This document shows, piece by piece, positions 45,159 through 53,346 of a DNA stretch of 64,000 nt. The number at the start of each line of letters is the position of its first letter. The stretch's first letter is position 1. The notes beneath the pieces are model-generated. The model ran no database searches and was not told the origin of the DNA. It saw only the letters and a list, made by a program, of their open reading frames with translations. The translations under genes were made by a program, and so were the position numbers. Source of the stretch: Streptomyces sp. LHD-70 (GTDB lineage: Bacteria; Actinomycetota; Actinomycetes; Streptomycetales; Streptomycetaceae); the NCBI RefSeq assembly GCF_031157275.1, contig NZ_JAVIFW010000024.1, positions 54,184-118,183 on the forward strand, read 5' to 3'.

Positions 45159-45755
45159 CTACCCCTCCAAGTGCCCCGTCTCGTTCCACGCCTCGATCGC
45201 CGGCTCCCCGTACGCCCAGCCGAGCACCGACAGCGACGTCGGGTTGAGGCGGATGCGGGCCGCGAAGTCGACGGGGAGGCCGAGCCAGCGGGCGCCGATG
45301 GAGCGCAGGATGTGGCCGTGCGCGAACACCAGGACGTCGCGGTCGGCGGAGCGGGCCCACTCCACGACCTCGTCGGCGCGCGCCGCGACCTGGTCGAGGG
45401 TCTCGCCCTCCGGGACACCGTCGCGCCAGAGCACCCAGCCGGGACGGGTCGCGTGGATCTCGGCGGGGGTGAGGCCCTCGTACGCGCCGTAGTCGACCTC
45501 CATGAGGGTGTCCCACTCCCGCGCGCGCTCGCCGAAGCCGGCGATGTCGCAGGTCTCCCGCGCGCGGACGAGCGGGCTCGTGCGCACCTCGACGTCGGGG
45601 AGGCCGTTCCAGGGCGCGCGGCGCAACCGCTCACCGAGCAGCTTGGCGCCGCGCCTGCCCTCGTCGAGCAGCGGGATGTCCGTCCTGCCGGTGTGCTTCC
45701 CGGACAGCGACCACTCGGTCTGTCCGTGGCGGGCCAGCAGGATGCGCGGGGCCAT
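45159..45755 (-). CDS. Histidine phosphatase (phosphoglycerate-mutase family)
   Basis: A 198-residue cytoplasmic phosphatase of branch 1. The catalytic RHG motif is in ILLARHGQTEWSLSGKHTGR, the second Arg in VRTSPLVRARET, the acid Glu in MEVDYGAYEG and the second His in VFAHGHILRS. Streptomyces homologues are annotated as phosphoglycerate mutase-like; the substrate is unknown. ATG 45755 has GGAG ahead. The 45756-46007 gap contains no gene that I can support. Confidence 0.88.
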   Translation of the reverse strand: MAPRILLARHGQTEWSLSGKHTGRTDIPLLDEGRRGAKLLGERLRRAPWNGLPDVEVRTSPLVRARETCDIAGFGERAREWDTLMEVDYGAYEGLTPAEIHATRPGWVLWRDGVPEGETLDQVAARADEVVEWARSADRDVLVFAHGHILRSIGARWLGLPVDFAARIRLNPTSLSVLGWAYGEPAIEAWNETGHLEG

Positions 45756-46007
45756 GAGGGGTTCTCCAGGGTTCGGCGTACGGGCGCGGGCGCGGACTTT
45801 TCCTGACAGGTCGCCCGGCTCCCCTCCATCATCGCGCACCTGCCGTTTCCCCTCGAACGGACCCGGGCCCGGCAGGTTCACGCAGCTTCGCGTACCGCTC
45901 CCGACCCTGCTCGTCGACTTGGGTCCCGAGGGCCAAGTCCCGTTTCCGTACGGGCTCGTCCGGGATGCGTTCCCCGGTTGTCAGTCCCGGGTGCGAGACT
46001 TCGGCAG

Positions 46008-47204
46008 GTGAGCGAAAACCCCAACAGCGCGGTGCCGACGGCAGCGGTACCGCCGACGGACCCGACGGCGCAGGCGGCCCCGCCGGCGACACCGCTGCGG
46101 CAGCGACTCGCTGAGCTGCGCGGCCCCGCGGTCCGCGCCAAGGCGCTGGACGCCCGCGCGCTGGCCGCCCTCGCCGCCAACCCGGGCTGCCGCCGCCGCG
46201 CCCTGCTCGACGGCGCGGGGGTGGACAAGTCGGCGCTCGCCGAGGCGCTCGGCTCGCCCTCCGGCTTCGGCCAGTCCCAGTTCGCCTTCGTGCGGGGCAA
46301 CGCCTTCGAGGCGAAGGTGAAGGCGGACGGCGGCGCGGAGCTGCTCCGCCTGGTCCACGCCCACCTGGGCGGCGGCCCGGCGCCCGCGCCCGCGGACGGT
46401 GCCGAGACCGCCGAGGTGCACACCCCGGACCTCGCGGCGGCCGGACCCGAGGGCCGCTCCGCGCGTACGGCCCTCGCCCTGCGCGAGGCCGCCGCCACGC
46501 GCGCGTGGACACTGCTCGACCACCCGATGCTGGCGCTCGACGTCGCCGGTTCGCCCGCGTTCCTGGAGCCGGACGCGGTGGTCGTGCACCCCGACGGCCG
46601 CTGGACGGTCGTGGAGATCAAGTCCTTCCCGATGATCGACGGCGCGGCGGACCCCGCGAAGGTCGGCTCCGCCGCCCGCCAGGCCGCGGTGTACGCGCTG
46701 GCGCTCCAGCAGGTCGCCGCCCACCTCGACCCCGCTCCCCCGGTCGGCCACCAGGTCCTGCTCGTCTGCCCCAAGGACTTCTCCAACCAGCCGACGGCCG
46801 CCGCGGTGGACGTCCGCAAGCAACTCTCCGTGACCCGACGCCAGTTGGGCCGTCTGACCCGGATCGAGGACATCGCGGCGGCCCTGCCCGAGGGCGTCAC
46901 GTTCGACGTCGAGCGCTCCCCGGACGAGCTCGGCCGCGCCGTCGAGTCGGTGCCCGCGGCGTACGCACCGGAGTGCCTCGCCGCCTGCGAGCTGGCCTTC
47001 CACTGCCGCGACCGCTCCCGCGGCGAGGGTGAGGTGACCGTGCTCGGCCGTTCGGTCCGCGGCGACCTGGGCGCGCTCACCACGGTCGACGCGGTCCTCG
47101 CGGCCGCGCGCGGCGAGGCGGGCGATCCGGACGACCCGGCGGTGGCGGCCCTCCGCCGGGCGGCGGCGCTGCGCAGCCAGGCGCTGAAGGGGGTCCCGTG
47201 CTGA
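46008..47204 (+). CDS. RecB/Cas4-like PD-(D/E)XK nuclease with a four-cysteine cluster
   Basis: A 398-residue putative DNA nuclease. The nuclease core is EPDAVVVHPDGRWTVVEIKS: Asp189, then Glu203 and Lys205 of the ExK motif. Cys61 (NPGCRRRAL) precedes the core, and Cys323, Cys327 and Cys333 (PECLAACELAFHCRD) follow it, the 1+3 arrangement that ligates a [4Fe-4S] cluster in Cas4, AddB, Dna2 and Exo5. The N-terminal 35 residues are Pro/Ala/Thr-rich. It is first gene of a three-gene run with an unknown protein and an SF1 helicase, resembling a Dna2 split into subunits. The GTG start lacks a strong ribosome site, and an upstream in-frame GTG (45978) exists. Confidence 0.8.
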   Translation: MSENPNSAVPTAAVPPTDPTAQAAPPATPLRQRLAELRGPAVRAKALDARALAALAANPGCRRRALLDGAGVDKSALAEALGSPSGFGQSQFAFVRGNAFEAKVKADGGAELLRLVHAHLGGGPAPAPADGAETAEVHTPDLAAAGPEGRSARTALALREAAATRAWTLLDHPMLALDVAGSPAFLEPDAVVVHPDGRWTVVEIKSFPMIDGAADPAKVGSAARQAAVYALALQQVAAHLDPAPPVGHQVLLVCPKDFSNQPTAAAVDVRKQLSVTRRQLGRLTRIEDIAAALPEGVTFDVERSPDELGRAVESVPAAYAPECLAACELAFHCRDRSRGEGEVTVLGRSVRGDLGALTTVDAVLAAARGEAGDPDDPAVAALRRAAALRSQALKGVPC

Positions 47205-47314
47205 CCGCACCCCGGGTCCGCAAGGAGGCTTGCGAGGAGCCGACCGCACCCCGGGCCCGTAAGGAGCCGACCGCACCCCGCGCGCGTACGGAAGGGCGAG
47301 CCGCATGTCGCTGA
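47198..47314 (+). CDS. Possible 38-codon bridging mini-ORF with PTAPRARKE repeats
   Basis: A GTG at 47198 with GAAGGGGG 6 nt upstream opens a frame that overlaps the nuclease stop by a few bases and ends at 47314, after the ATG of the next gene (47305). It encodes VLTAPRVRKEACEEPTAPRA and then RKEPTAPRARTEGRAACR, i.e. about three (P)TAPR(V/A)RKE units from a 26-28-bp DNA repeat (CGACCGCACCCCGGG...). It could link translation of the nuclease to the following gene, or simply be an expanded spacer. Confidence 0.35.
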   Translation: MLTAPRVRKEACEEPTAPRARKEPTAPRARTEGRAACR

Positions 47315-48921
47315 TCCACACCCTGGCCCGGATGGAGGCCGTCGAGTCGGGCCACGCCCAACCGCTCGCCACCGTCCGGCACCGCCATCTCGCCGCCCGC
47401 CCCCTGGTGTTCGTGCCGCTCACCACCGCGGGCGAGGCGGGCGCGCCCCTCGGTGCCCTGGTGGGCGCGGACCGCGACCGGCCCCGGCTGCTCTTCGTGC
47501 CGCAGCCCCGCGACCGCGACCTGCGCTTCGCGTTCCTGGCCGACCTCGCCGAGGAACTCCTGCCGTACGTCGACTCGTTCGCCGACGCCACCGAGCCCGC
47601 CGAGCGCACCGAGACCGACCCGGAGACCGGCAAGCGCGTCAAGGTCGAGACCGAACTGTGCGCGGACGCACCGCAGTTGATCCTGCCGAGCCGCGCGGGC
47701 ATCGAGTACGTACGGCTCCTCGGGCGCTCCATGCGGTTCCGGCGCACGGCCGAGCAGGACCCGGACACCCCATATCCGGCGCCCCCGCGCGTGCCGCTGC
47801 TCGGGCGCTGGCTGACGCACTTCGCGGAGCGGGCGCGCGTGCCGGGCTCGACGCTGATCGCCGCGATGACGGAGCTGCTCTCCCGCCACTGGGCGACGGG
47901 CCAGTCCAGCCTGGAGGACCAGCACCTGGGCGCCCTCCTCGCCTGGATCGACCCACCCGGAGTCGGCTCCGACGGCGGCGGCTCGGACGGTGGCGGCTCG
48001 GGCGCCGCGGCCGCGCTGCGCGCCGAGACCGCGCGGGACGCCGCCGGCCAGCTGCTCTGCCCACCGGCGGGCCCGGCCACCGACCCGGCGTTCGACAACA
48101 GACTCCTCGCCCCGGCGATCGAGCGGTTCGACCGGGCGCGCTCCGCCCTGTCCGCCGCAGAAGACGGCCCGGCCGCCGACCGCCGCCTGGCCGAACTCAC
48201 CGCCGCGGAGCGGGAGATCGCCGCCCTGGTCGAGAGCCGTACGCGCCCCACCTGGGACGCCGTCTGGCGCGGCCTCGACGTGCTCGCCGCCCTGCCGGAG
48301 GGCGAACGCGCCGCCGAGCGCTGGACCAGGGACCGCTGGTCGTACACCGGCCACCGCGACCGCGTCCTCGCCGGCGAACCCCCGCAGCCCCGCCTGGACG
48401 ACGCGGTCACGGCGGCCAACAAGCTGGCCACGCGCGAGACCGCCCAGGCCCGCCTCGAAGCCCAGGAGGCGCTCGACGACCCGCTGGTGATGGCGGGCCG
48501 GAGGCTGTCCGGCGAGGCCTTCGGCGGCGAGGTCACCGAGGTCGTGATGGCGTACACCGACAGCAAGCGCCCGAGCCCCCGCCCTCTGGTCACGCTGCGC
48601 ACGGACGACAGCCCGCACCTCGCCGAGCGCGCCAAGGTCTACCGCACGCTGGCGGGCAAGCCGCAGAGCGCCCAGTTCGTGGGGTACGACGAGGAGGGCG
48701 CGGTGGTCCTGCGCGTCCTGGACAAGATGGGCCGCGGCAAGGAGCCCGACGAAGGCTCCGTTCCGGTCAAGGGCGACCGGATCGTCTGGACGCTCTTCGA
48801 GCACGCGCCGCGCGGCGGCCCGTCGCTCCCCGACCCCGAGGACACCCCCTGGACCCATGGCGGCCCGCCGGGCGAGGGTGCGGGGGCCCCCGATCCGGTG
48901 ACCCCGGAGGACGTGCTGTGA
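47305..48921 (+). CDS. Unknown 538-residue protein in the nuclease-helicase operon
   Basis: I recognise no family. The N-terminal third (to about residue 180) is a mixed alpha/beta region (HLAARPLVFVPLTTAGEAGA; RPRLLFVPQPRDRDLRFAFL; LILPSRAGIEYVRLLGRSMR). A Gly/Ser-rich linker (GSDGGGSDGGGSG, around 215-230) leads to a helical, probably coiled-coil region containing AVTAANKLATRETAQARLEA, and a small beta domain near the end (EVVMAYTDSKRPSPRPLVTL ... VKGDRIVWTLFEHAP). Placed between nuclease and helicase and overlapping the helicase start (GTGA), it is likely their partner or a nucleic-acid-binding scaffold. Confidence 0.7.
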   Translation: MSLIHTLARMEAVESGHAQPLATVRHRHLAARPLVFVPLTTAGEAGAPLGALVGADRDRPRLLFVPQPRDRDLRFAFLADLAEELLPYVDSFADATEPAERTETDPETGKRVKVETELCADAPQLILPSRAGIEYVRLLGRSMRFRRTAEQDPDTPYPAPPRVPLLGRWLTHFAERARVPGSTLIAAMTELLSRHWATGQSSLEDQHLGALLAWIDPPGVGSDGGGSDGGGSGAAAALRAETARDAAGQLLCPPAGPATDPAFDNRLLAPAIERFDRARSALSAAEDGPAADRRLAELTAAEREIAALVESRTRPTWDAVWRGLDVLAALPEGERAAERWTRDRWSYTGHRDRVLAGEPPQPRLDDAVTAANKLATRETAQARLEAQEALDDPLVMAGRRLSGEAFGGEVTEVVMAYTDSKRPSPRPLVTLRTDDSPHLAERAKVYRTLAGKPQSAQFVGYDEEGAVVLRVLDKMGRGKEPDEGSVPVKGDRIVWTLFEHAPRGGPSLPDPEDTPWTHGGPPGEGAGAPDPVTPEDVL

Positions 48922-50282
48922 GCCATGCCCCCACGGATGCGCGCGGATCGGACACCCCCTTCGACCCGTCCGCCGAGGCCGCCCGCGCCACCACGGCGAT
49001 CCTCCACGACACGCTGCACGGCGAGGCCCGCGGCGTCGTCGTGGACTCGCCCCCGGGTGCGGGCAAGTCCACGCTCGTGGTCAACGCCGCGCTCGAACTG
49101 GCCGCGGCGGGACGCCCGTTGATGGTGATCGCGCAGACCAACGCCCAGGTGGACGACCTGGTCCTGCGCCTCGCCGAGAAGGAGCCGGGCCTCCCGGTGG
49201 GCCGCCTGCACAGCAGCGACGCCGACCCGTACGACAAGGCGCTCGACGAGCTGGAGAACGTCCGCAAGTCCACGAAGGCCGCCGACCTCGCGGGCCTCGA
49301 CGTCGTCATCTCCACGGCCGCGAAGTGGGCGCACGTCAAGAACGTGGAGCCCTGGCGGCACGCCATCGTGGACGAGGCGTACCAGATGCGGTCGGACGCG
49401 CTGCTCGCCGTGGCCGGGCTCTTCGAGCGGGCGCTGTTCGTGGGCGACCCGGGCCAGCTCGACCCGTTCGCGATCGTCGGCAGCGAGCAGTGGGCCGGTC
49501 TCTCGTACGACCCGTCGGCGAGCGCGGTGTCCACGCTGCTCGCGCACAACCCGACGCTGCCGCAGCACCGCCTTCCGGTGTCCTGGCGGCTGCCCGCCTC
49601 GGCCGCGCCGCTGGTCAGCGACGCGTTCTATCCGTACACCCGGTTCCGCTCCGGAACGGACCACGGGGACCGGAGCCTGTCGTTCGGGGTCCCGTCGGAC
49701 GGCAGCGGGCCCGACCGCCTGCTCGACGAGGCGGCGGCCTCCGGCTGGGGCCTGCTCGAACTGCCCGCGCGGCGCACTCCGCGTACGGACCCGGAGGCCG
49801 TGCGGGCGGTCGCCGCGGTCGTCCGCCGCCTCCTGGACCGGGGCGGCGCCACGGTCAGCGAGCGCTCACCCGACCCGGCGCCGCTCACCGCCGACCGCAT
49901 CGCCGTCGGCACCGCGCACCGCGACCAGGCCGCGGCGGTCCGCGCCGCCCTGGCCGAACTGGCGGTCACGGGCGTCACGGTGGACACCGCCAACCGCCTC
50001 CAGGGCCGGGAGTACGACGTGACGGTCGTCCTGCACCCGCTCTCCGGCCGCCCCGACGCCACCGCGTTCCACCTGGAGACGGGCCGACTCTGCGTCCTCG
50101 CCTCCCGGCACCGGCAGGCCTGCATCGTGGTGTGCCGCGCGGGCGTCGCCGAGCTCCTGGACGAGCATCCGTCCACCGAACCGGTACAGCTGGGCGTCAC
50201 AGTGAAGTTCCCTGACGGCTGGGAAGCGAACCACGCGGTCCTCTCCCACCTGGCCGAACACCGGGTGCCGTACCGCACGTAG
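48918..50282 (+). CDS. SF1 (Upf1/Dna2-like) DNA/RNA helicase
   Basis: A compact 454-residue helicase. Walker A PPGAGKST is at 45-52, motif Ia at MVIAQTNAQVDDL, motif II IVDEAYQM with Asp152-Glu153-Ala154, motif III VGDPGQLDPF near 176-185, motif V VDTANRLQGREYDVTVV near 355-371 and motif VI LASRHRQACIVV near 394-405. It lacks large accessory insertions and any nuclease domain of its own. The GTG overlaps the stop of the previous gene, so it is translated with the unknown protein and the Cas4-like nuclease; together they resemble a dissociated Dna2/Upf1-nuclease complex. Confidence 0.88.
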   Translation: MSHAPTDARGSDTPFDPSAEAARATTAILHDTLHGEARGVVVDSPPGAGKSTLVVNAALELAAAGRPLMVIAQTNAQVDDLVLRLAEKEPGLPVGRLHSSDADPYDKALDELENVRKSTKAADLAGLDVVISTAAKWAHVKNVEPWRHAIVDEAYQMRSDALLAVAGLFERALFVGDPGQLDPFAIVGSEQWAGLSYDPSASAVSTLLAHNPTLPQHRLPVSWRLPASAAPLVSDAFYPYTRFRSGTDHGDRSLSFGVPSDGSGPDRLLDEAAASGWGLLELPARRTPRTDPEAVRAVAAVVRRLLDRGGATVSERSPDPAPLTADRIAVGTAHRDQAAAVRAALAELAVTGVTVDTANRLQGREYDVTVVLHPLSGRPDATAFHLETGRLCVLASRHRQACIVVCRAGVAELLDEHPSTEPVQLGVTVKFPDGWEANHAVLSHLAEHRVPYRT

Positions 50283-50409
50283 GCCACCTCGGAGAGCGCC
50301 TGCGCGAGCCGCTCGAACGAGGCGGTCTTGCGGACGGCTGGACAATGGAAGACGGCCCGGCGAAACCGACCGGACCCGAAGCACACGTACGTACGCACAG
50401 GAGGCAGGC

Positions 50410-50751
50410 ATGGCGGAGCCCGAGCGGGTACAGCCGCGGCTGCGACCGGCACCGCTGCTGTTCGAGCCGACGGAGGCCGCCGCCGACCCGGAGCACTTCT
50501 TCGACCTGGAGTCGATCGAGGACCCCCGCGAACTGCTCGCGCGGGCGACGGAGCTGACGCTCGCCTTCCGCACGGCCACCGACCGCTCGGTGGAGTTCCA
50601 GGCGATCGCGGCGGCCCAGCTCGCCGACCCCCGCCGCTTCGACCGGCTGACCATGGCGGCGATCGCCGAACGCGCGGACTGGACCGAGGACTACGCGAAG
50701 AAGATGGTCGAGTTCGGCCGGGAGCTGATGCGCTCCGGCGCTGACCGCTGA
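50410..50751 (+). CDS. Conserved hypothetical protein
   Basis: A 113-residue acidic protein, helical in its second half (DPRELLARATELTLAFRTAT ... AAIAERADWTEDYAKKMVEF). GGAGGCAG precedes the ATG. No domain is recognised. It follows the helicase by 127 nt in the same direction and may be independently expressed. Confidence 0.65.
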   Translation: MAEPERVQPRLRPAPLLFEPTEAAADPEHFFDLESIEDPRELLARATELTLAFRTATDRSVEFQAIAAAQLADPRRFDRLTMAAIAERADWTEDYAKKMVEFGRELMRSGADR

Positions 50752-50823
50752 CCGGCTGGCCGCTTACGCCCGGCCCGGGCTGTGGGCCGAGTCGTCCGCC
50801 GACACCCACCCCACAAGCCCAAC

Positions 50824-50834
50824 TGGCATATGCC
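50824..50834. promoter_or_regulatory. TGGCATATGCC palindrome upstream of 50925
   Basis: An AT-centred palindrome in a GC-rich upstream region, about 90 bp before 50925. The same core, extended to TGGCATATGCCA, occurs at 62915 before the IclR gene. A shared regulator is possible but unproven. Confidence 0.3.
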
Positions 50835-50924
50835 GTCGGGCAAGATACTCCATACCGCCCCGACCTGTCCCCGTTTCCCGCAACCCACCGCAACGGAACA
50901 GTCGCTCCCGGTAGATATGGGGTC

Positions 50925-51584
50925 ATGAGCGCACGGCAGCCCCACCTCAGCGAACCCACCCCCGCGACGACCGCCACGGCCGCGAGCAACCCCGCCCGCA
51001 CGCCGTTACTCGACCACGCCACGCTGGTCACCGCCGACGGCGCGAGCTGGCTCGCCTCGGCGTCGGCGTACCCGCGCAGCACCCTCGCGCTCTGGGAGTC
51101 CCGCCCGCACGCCCCGGTCGTCCTGCCCTGCGGCTCCACCTTCGACGTGGTGAGCGTGCCAGCCGTCTTCGGCCGCCGGATGCTCGACCGCCTCTGGGAC
51201 GAGGGCCCCGGCTCCGGCCCGGTCGCCGCGCACCGCGGCCGGATGCTGATCTTCGCCGCCCCCGGCACCGCGCAGCGCCTGCCGTCGCTGCTCGCCTGGG
51301 AGGAGTGGAGCCCCGCCGTGCCCGCCCCGCTCTGCCACGGCACCGGCGATGCCGTGACCGTCCCGCCGCTCGCCCCGCCCGACGAGACCGCCCCCACGGA
51401 ACGCCTCGGGTCCCGCTGGCTGGTCGCCCCCGACACCCGCAATCCGTGGCTCCCGGGACCCGAGGCACTGCTCTGGGCGAGCGTCCGCGTGGCCCGCACG
51501 ATGGCCGGTGCGGCGGTCCGCATATCGATTTTTCCTCCCGCCGACCAGGATGCTAAGGTCTACGACGTCAGCAGGCGCCGCTAG
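50925..51584 (+). CDS. Conserved hypothetical protein, possibly Prim-Pol-related, overlapping tRNA-Lys
   Basis: A 219-residue protein conserved, to my memory, upstream of tRNA-Lys in Streptomyces and sometimes named bifunctional DNA primase/polymerase-like. Recognisable blocks are TADGASWLASASAYPRSTLA, VVLPCGSTFDVVSVPAVFGR and RLPSLLAWEEWSPAVPAP. I see no clear catalytic Asp triad, so polymerase activity is doubtful. The stop TAG (51582-51584) lies within the tRNA-Lys gene, so the last three residues are specified by the tRNA acceptor stem. Confidence 0.65.
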   Translation: MSARQPHLSEPTPATTATAASNPARTPLLDHATLVTADGASWLASASAYPRSTLALWESRPHAPVVLPCGSTFDVVSVPAVFGRRMLDRLWDEGPGSGPVAAHRGRMLIFAAPGTAQRLPSLLAWEEWSPAVPAPLCHGTGDAVTVPPLAPPDETAPTERLGSRWLVAPDTRNPWLPGPEALLWASVRVARTMAGAAVRISIFPPADQDAKVYDVSRRR

Positions 51585-51648
51585 CTCAGTTGGTTAGAGC
51601 AGCTGACTCTTAATCAGCGGGTCCGGGGTTCGAGTCCCTGGCGGCGCA
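51575..51648 (+). tRNA. tRNA-Lys (anticodon CTT), copy 1
   Basis: A 74-nt cloverleaf: acceptor GCGCCGC/GCGGCGC, anticodon stem GCTGA/TCAGC with loop CTCTTAA (anticodon 51609-51611), T-arm GGGGTTCGAGTCCC. Identical with the copy at 63890 over 87 bp including flanks. The preceding CDS runs 10 nt into its 5' end. Confidence 0.97.
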
Positions 51649-51657
51649 CAGACGACG

Positions 51658-51683
51658 AAGGCCCTCGCGAAAGTGAGGGCCTT
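51658..51683 (+). terminator. Terminator after tRNA-Lys copy 1
   Basis: AAGGCCCTC pairs with GAGGGCCTT around GCGAAAGT and is followed by TCGTGTT. Confidence 0.88.
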
Positions 51684-51721
51684 TCGTGTTGCCCGGAAAC
51701 ACAGCCCGGCGGCGCACCTCC

Positions 51722-52975
51722 CTAATTCGTGATCTTCACCGTCCAAGCCCCCGACCGTGACCGATTCAGGACCTCCACGCCCAGCGACTCCCCCGGCACC
51801 GTAAAGCGCTCCCCCAGCTTCACCGGGGCGTCCGCGAGCGGCGGGTAGACCGAGTCCTCCCAGCAGGCCTGCGTGTCCGGGTGGGCGTCGATCACCTCGA
51901 CCGGGCCCGCGCCGGACGCCGGCTCGTTGCGGACGCGGTAGAGCAGTACGCCCTCGGTGCACGTCGTCCGGTCGTTGCCGGTGGAGCTGCGGGCCTCGAT
52001 GGCGATCGCCGAGTCACGGCCCGTACGGACGACCGCGAGGCGGATGCCGCCGGTGCGGCCTTCGGGAACGGCTGCCGCGAGCGGCTCCAGGGTGACCAGG
52101 CGGTCGTCGTCGCCCTGCACGCAGCGCACCTGCTTCGGGTCGAGCCAGCCGAGCTTCCACTTGTGCCAGCCGAAGAGATCGGGCGCGAGGCCGAACTGGC
52201 TGCCCATCACGTCCCAGTCGCCGACGTACGTGTCCCAGTCGCCCTTGCCGTCCGTGGGCCGGTGATAGAGATCCGGCAGGTCGAAGACGTGGCCGGTCTC
52301 GTGGGCGAGGACGTGCCGGTCCGGCGGGTGCTGCTCGAAGACGGTGACGACGCGGCGGATGTCGGTGTCGTCGGCGCGCAGCGGCCGGTCGAAGTTGACG
52401 ACCTTCGTGGCGTCCGAGTCGACGCCGGGCGCGTCCGGGTCGGCGACGAAGTAGACGATGTCGTACTTGCCGAAGTCGACCTTCGGGTCGGCGGCGGCGA
52501 GGGCGTCGCGGAGGTAGGCCCTGCGGTGGCCGGGGTCCCAGTCGCGCTCTATGGCGTACGCGTCGGAGCTGCGCGGCATCTCGGCCCACTGCCGCTGCGG
52601 GTGCGCGTTCAGGGTGAAGCGGCCGTACGAGGCGCGCTCGAAGAAGCGGCTCGTGGCCGGAAAGTGGTCGGCGGCCAGCTCCCCGGGGTCGAGGCTGGGC
52701 CGGTGGTCAGGGAAGGACAGGAAGACCATGACGGCGTCGAGCTCGCGCTCGGGCTTGGGGTAGGCGGTGTTCCAGGTGTCCAGGCCCTCCGAGTGGTGTG
52801 CCGGGGTGCGCTCCAGGGCGCAGGGGTCCGCGGACGGTTCAGCGCTCGCGGGGCCCGCCACCAGGGAGGTCGCGGCGAGTGCCGCGAGCGAGGTGAGGAC
52901 GGCCGCGACGCTGCGCGCGCGGGGCGAGGGCTCCCCTTCACGAGGGTGACCCCCGAGGGGGTGCTGACGCGGCAC
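51722..52975 (-). CDS. Secreted M6-family (immune inhibitor A-like) metalloprotease
   Basis: Extracellular zinc protease of 417 residues. A signal peptide (SVAAVLTSLAALAATSLVAG...ASA) precedes the catalytic domain; the zinc site HETGH is at His225-His229 in VLAHETGHVFDLPDLYH, followed by the Met-turn-like DVMGSQFG. The third segment is beta-rich. GTG 52975 is chosen because GGAGG lies 5 nt before it and the leader is then a normal signal peptide; upstream codons look non-coding. The 52976-53346 region holds the divergent promoters for this gene and cdgA. Confidence 0.88.
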   Translation of the reverse strand: MPRQHPLGGHPREGEPSPRARSVAAVLTSLAALAATSLVAGPASAEPSADPCALERTPAHHSEGLDTWNTAYPKPERELDAVMVFLSFPDHRPSLDPGELAADHFPATSRFFERASYGRFTLNAHPQRQWAEMPRSSDAYAIERDWDPGHRRAYLRDALAAADPKVDFGKYDIVYFVADPDAPGVDSDATKVVNFDRPLRADDTDIRRVVTVFEQHPPDRHVLAHETGHVFDLPDLYHRPTDGKGDWDTYVGDWDVMGSQFGLAPDLFGWHKWKLGWLDPKQVRCVQGDDDRLVTLEPLAAAVPEGRTGGIRLAVVRTGRDSAIAIEARSSTGNDRTTCTEGVLLYRVRNEPASGAGPVEVIDAHPDTQACWEDSVYPPLADAPVKLGERFTVPGESLGVEVLNRSRSGAWTVKITN

Positions 52976-53093
52976 GTCGACCTCCGGGTGGGACGGCGGT
53001 ACACGCCACCCACCCTGCGACGGTTTGTCATACTTCGCCCTGTTTCGGTGCACCGGTCGAGTGAGCGGGCTCTCCGGAGGGCGCTCACGGACC

Positions 53094-53108
53094 GTAACGA
53101 TGCGTGAG
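53094..53108. promoter_or_regulatory. Candidate BldD box upstream of cdgA
   Basis: GTAACGATGCGTGAG fits the BldD consensus (nTnACnCWGnGTnAn) at 8 of 9 constrained positions. In S. coelicolor cdgA is a known BldD target. The distance to the GTG at 53347 is about 240 bp, so the box is reasonable only if the promoter lies far upstream. Confidence 0.4.
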
Positions 53109-53346
53109 TGAGCGCGCCGGGAAACGGTCGAGCCGCATCAGCGGATGTCAGAGCCGAGCCGGTCCGGACAGAAGTGGTCAGACGTCAACGGGCCTACTCC
53201 GCAAGGGAATCCGGAACATCGCCCGCCGGACCACTCGGTACCGTGGCGGAGCTGGATCGGCGCTCCGACCAGCCTCTATGATCGGCACACTTTCCGGCCG
53301 ACCGACCAGACCTGTACCAGAACCAACTGCCCTGCGGGAGCGAGCG

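Noticed and set aside
45981..48635. An 884-codon minus-strand frame opposite the nuclease and the unknown gene
   Set aside because: Low-complexity Ser/Arg/Ala content, spans two well-supported opposite genes and their repeat spacer; typical GC-rich antisense frame.
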